This document shows, in pieces, positions 5,504 to 6,670 of a DNA stretch of 6,670 nucleotides (positions are counted from its first letter, which is position 1; every line of letters starts with the position of its first letter). The DNA is from Candidatus Fermentithermobacillaceae bacterium UBA3907. Lineage in GTDB: Bacteria; Bacillota; Sulfobacillia; Fermentithermobacillales; Fermentithermobacillaceae. The stretch is taken from the NCBI GenBank assembly GCA_002391545.1, contig DGFF01000093.1, positions 1-6,670 of the forward strand, written 5' to 3'. The position numbers and the translations under genes are program-made. A model generated the notes under the pieces. That model did no database searches. It had not been told where the DNA came from and saw only the letters and a list, made by a program, of their open reading frames with translations.

Positions 5504-6412
5504 ATGGGAATGAATTCCACGGCAGATGTGCGTAAGGTGATTGATCAGGTAACTACCGTGCTTTTTTACGTGGCCGCAGGGATAGTTATGTGTGTGTTGA
5601 TAGGTCTAATTGGCTATATTGGTGTAAAAGGATGGAGCGCTGTGGATTGGCAGTTTATCTCATCTCCTTCTAAGAATTTGGAGGCTGGTGGAGGCATATT
5701 ATGGCAGATTTTCGACTCAATGTACTTATTGGTTTTGTCAATGTTGATAACAATACCTATTGGGCTGGGTTGCGCCGTTTATTTGTCAGAGTACGCGAAA
5801 CCTGGCATTTTGACTTCTGTAGTAAACATGGCTGTTGAGACCCTTGCTTCTCTTCCTTCTATTGTGGTGGGGCTTTTTGGTCTTTTGCTGTTTGTGACTT
5901 ATATGGGGTGGGGGTATAGCATATTGGCAGGTACTATTGCTCTTTCGATACTCACCATTCCGGTCATGGTAAGCGTTTGCTTGGATGCACTGAAAGCGGT
6001 GCCTATGGAGCTAAGAGAGGCGAGCCTGGCTTTAGGCGCTACTAAATGGCAGACTGTGTGCAAGGTGGTAATACCCAGCGCTTTACCAGGCCTTATAACA
6101 GGGACGTTGTTAATTGCCGGTCGGGTTTTCGGTGAGGCTGCTGTCCTTATCTATACTGCTGGCATGTCGGCACCGCCACTTACGTGGACTAATCTTAACC
6201 CTTTCGATTTTACATCTCCTTTTAACATTATGAGGCCAGCAGAAACGTTGGCTGTCCACATCTGGAAGGTGAATTCAGAGGGGTTGTTGCCTGATGCCCG
6301 AAGAGTAGCAGACGGAAGTGCTTTTGTGCTGGTGGTTGTGGTACTGATAATCAATGGTTTGGCACGTTATATAGGGGCTCGCATTGAGAGAAAGATGAAG
6401 GGTGTTATTTGA
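5504..6412 (+). CDS. pstA: Phosphate ABC transporter permease PstA
   Basis: Second membrane subunit of the Pst phosphate importer, partner of PstC. 302 aa, normal for the family, with six predicted helices at about 16-42, 67-95, 110-131, 137-159, 193-215 and 272-291. The ATPase-contacting EAA loop is at 171-200: REASLALGATKWQ followed by PSALPGLITG, then AGRVFGEAA (205-213). ETLASLPSIVVGLFG (112-126) is the PstA/PstC channel signature, and TAGMSAPPL with MRPAETLAVHIW (243-254) is typical of PstA. The start may be ATG 5504 or ATG 5510 (two codons later); the latter has GAGG at 7 bases and gives MNSTADV. It is separated from pstC by an unusually long 302-base spacer and is followed by at least 258 bases with no gene, where pstB would be expected next. 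Confidence 0.95.
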   Translation: MGMNSTADVRKVIDQVTTVLFYVAAGIVMCVLIGLIGYIGVKGWSAVDWQFISSPSKNLEAGGGILWQIFDSMYLLVLSMLITIPIGLGCAVYLSEYAKPGILTSVVNMAVETLASLPSIVVGLFGLLLFVTYMGWGYSILAGTIALSILTIPVMVSVCLDALKAVPMELREASLALGATKWQTVCKVVIPSALPGLITGTLLIAGRVFGEAAVLIYTAGMSAPPLTWTNLNPFDFTSPFNIMRPAETLAVHIWKVNSEGLLPDARRVADGSAFVLVVVVLIINGLARYIGARIERKMKGVI

Positions 6413-6505
6413 TTTGTTGTTTCGATTTGAGGGTGTTTTTGGTATTGGCTTGCGGAATGAGACTGATTAATCATGGGTGAAGGTTGGTCTCGGTGAGGCT
6501 ATGGC

Positions 6506-6528
6506 GTTTACGAAGTGGTGTTTACGAA
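6506..6528 (+). repeat. Short direct repeat GTTTACGAA
   Basis: GTTTACGAA at 6506-6514 and 6520-6528, a 14-bp step. The TTTACG cores resemble Pho-box hexamers, but the 14-bp spacing does not fit the 11-bp phasing. Confidence 0.5.
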
Positions 6529-6565
6529 AATGTGAGGCCCAGGTTTAAACGTGGCTGTGGCGTTA

Positions 6566-6596
6566 TTTGGGTGTTGGCTGAGTGTTTGGGTGTTGG
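6566..6596 (+). repeat. Direct repeat TTTGGGTGTTGG
   Basis: Exact 12-base repeat at 6566-6577 and 6585-6596, a 19-bp step. It overlaps the next repeat family, which starts at 6594. Confidence 0.6.
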
Positions 6597-6670
6597 AGTA
6601 AGAGCGTAGAAGAACGCTGCTTCCCGATGCTGGAGTAAGAGCGGCGCTTCGATTGTGGAGCAAAGACCCC
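6594..6670 (+). repeat. Two exact copies and one partial copy of TGGAGTAAGAGCG
   Basis: TGGAGTAAGAGCG at 6594-6606 and 6631-6643 (exact, 37 apart), then TGGAGCAAAGA at 6656-6666 (two mismatches to the first 11 bases). Both full copies are followed by a CGCT...TTC...GAT segment, so the repeat unit is longer than the 13-base core, with copy 2 shorter by deletion. The array may run past the window end. Confidence 0.55.
6600..6622 (+). other. Predicted RNA hairpin in the post-pstA region
   Basis: AGCGT (6603-6607) pairs with ACGCT (6614-6618) around the loop AGAAGA; after a bulged G6619 the stem extends by AAG (6600-6602) with CTT (6620-6622). That gives 8 bp with one bulge. No T-run follows, so a terminator is unlikely; an mRNA processing or stability element is possible. 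Confidence 0.4.

Larger units (their letters stand above)
6413..6670 (+). other. Gene-free, repeat-containing region after pstA
   Basis: 258 bases to the window end with no supportable ORF on either strand and no intrinsic terminator (no hairpin followed by a T-run), so transcription could continue into a following gene, probably pstB. The plus strand is again G-rich and C-poor up to about 6600 (about 69 G and 18 C in 188 bases, hand count). Several short direct repeats are concentrated at 6506-6670. Confidence 0.65.

Noticed and set aside
6506..6528. Second Pho box after pstA
   Set aside because: The two TTTACG cores are 14 bp apart, not 11, and there is no third unit or adjacent promoter.
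6501..6548. 15-codon ORF after pstA
   Set aside because: The purine-rich GGTGAGG is only 2 bases before the ATG, too close for initiation, and the frame overlaps simple repeats.

Overview
The window holds most of a phosphate-starvation locus from what looks like a Gram-positive-type bacterium, probably Bacillota (Clostridia-like). The reasons are strong AGGAGG-type ribosome binding sites, a lipoprotein phosphate-binding protein, a PhoR kinase of the Bacillus/Clostridium layout (extracytoplasmic Cache-like domain, HAMP, PAS, kinase), and a regulatory site built of TTNACA-like hexamers at 11-bp steps as in Bacillus PhoP boxes. The exact taxon cannot be read from the sequence. Layout: on the minus strand lie the response regulator gene phoP/phoB (2905 to 2024) and the sensor kinase gene phoR (1964 to 12), separated by 59 bases. 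On the plus strand, diverging from them, lie pstS (3134-4090), pstC (4164-5201) and pstA (5504-6412). The window ends 258 bases after pstA, before any further gene; pstB and phoU would be expected next but are not visible. No tRNA, rRNA, CRISPR array or transposase was found. How it works (family knowledge plus inference): PstS captures phosphate outside the membrane, PstC and PstA form the ABC-transporter channel, and PstB (off-window) would supply ATPase activity. PhoR and PhoP sense phosphate limitation and switch on the regulon. The roughly 230-base divergent region contains an 11-bp-phased candidate PhoP box (2997-3046), a -10-like TACAAT for pst on the plus strand and a perfect TATAAT for phoPR on the minus strand. 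One bound array could therefore drive both operons and autoregulate the system. The gene content is canonical. The unusual parts are in the detail: long, cytosine-poor, guanine-rich spacers inside the pst operon (73, 302 and at least 258 bases) with short repeats and G-tracts; an 11-bp tandem repeat next to the phoR ribosome binding site that allows alternative hairpins; a better-placed but out-of-frame ATG just before pstA; and several proteins longer than their families (PhoP 293 aa with a long linker, PhoR 650 aa with two insertions, PstC with about 58 residues before its first membrane helix, PstS with a long basic leader). I see no clear evidence of a wholly new biological system.
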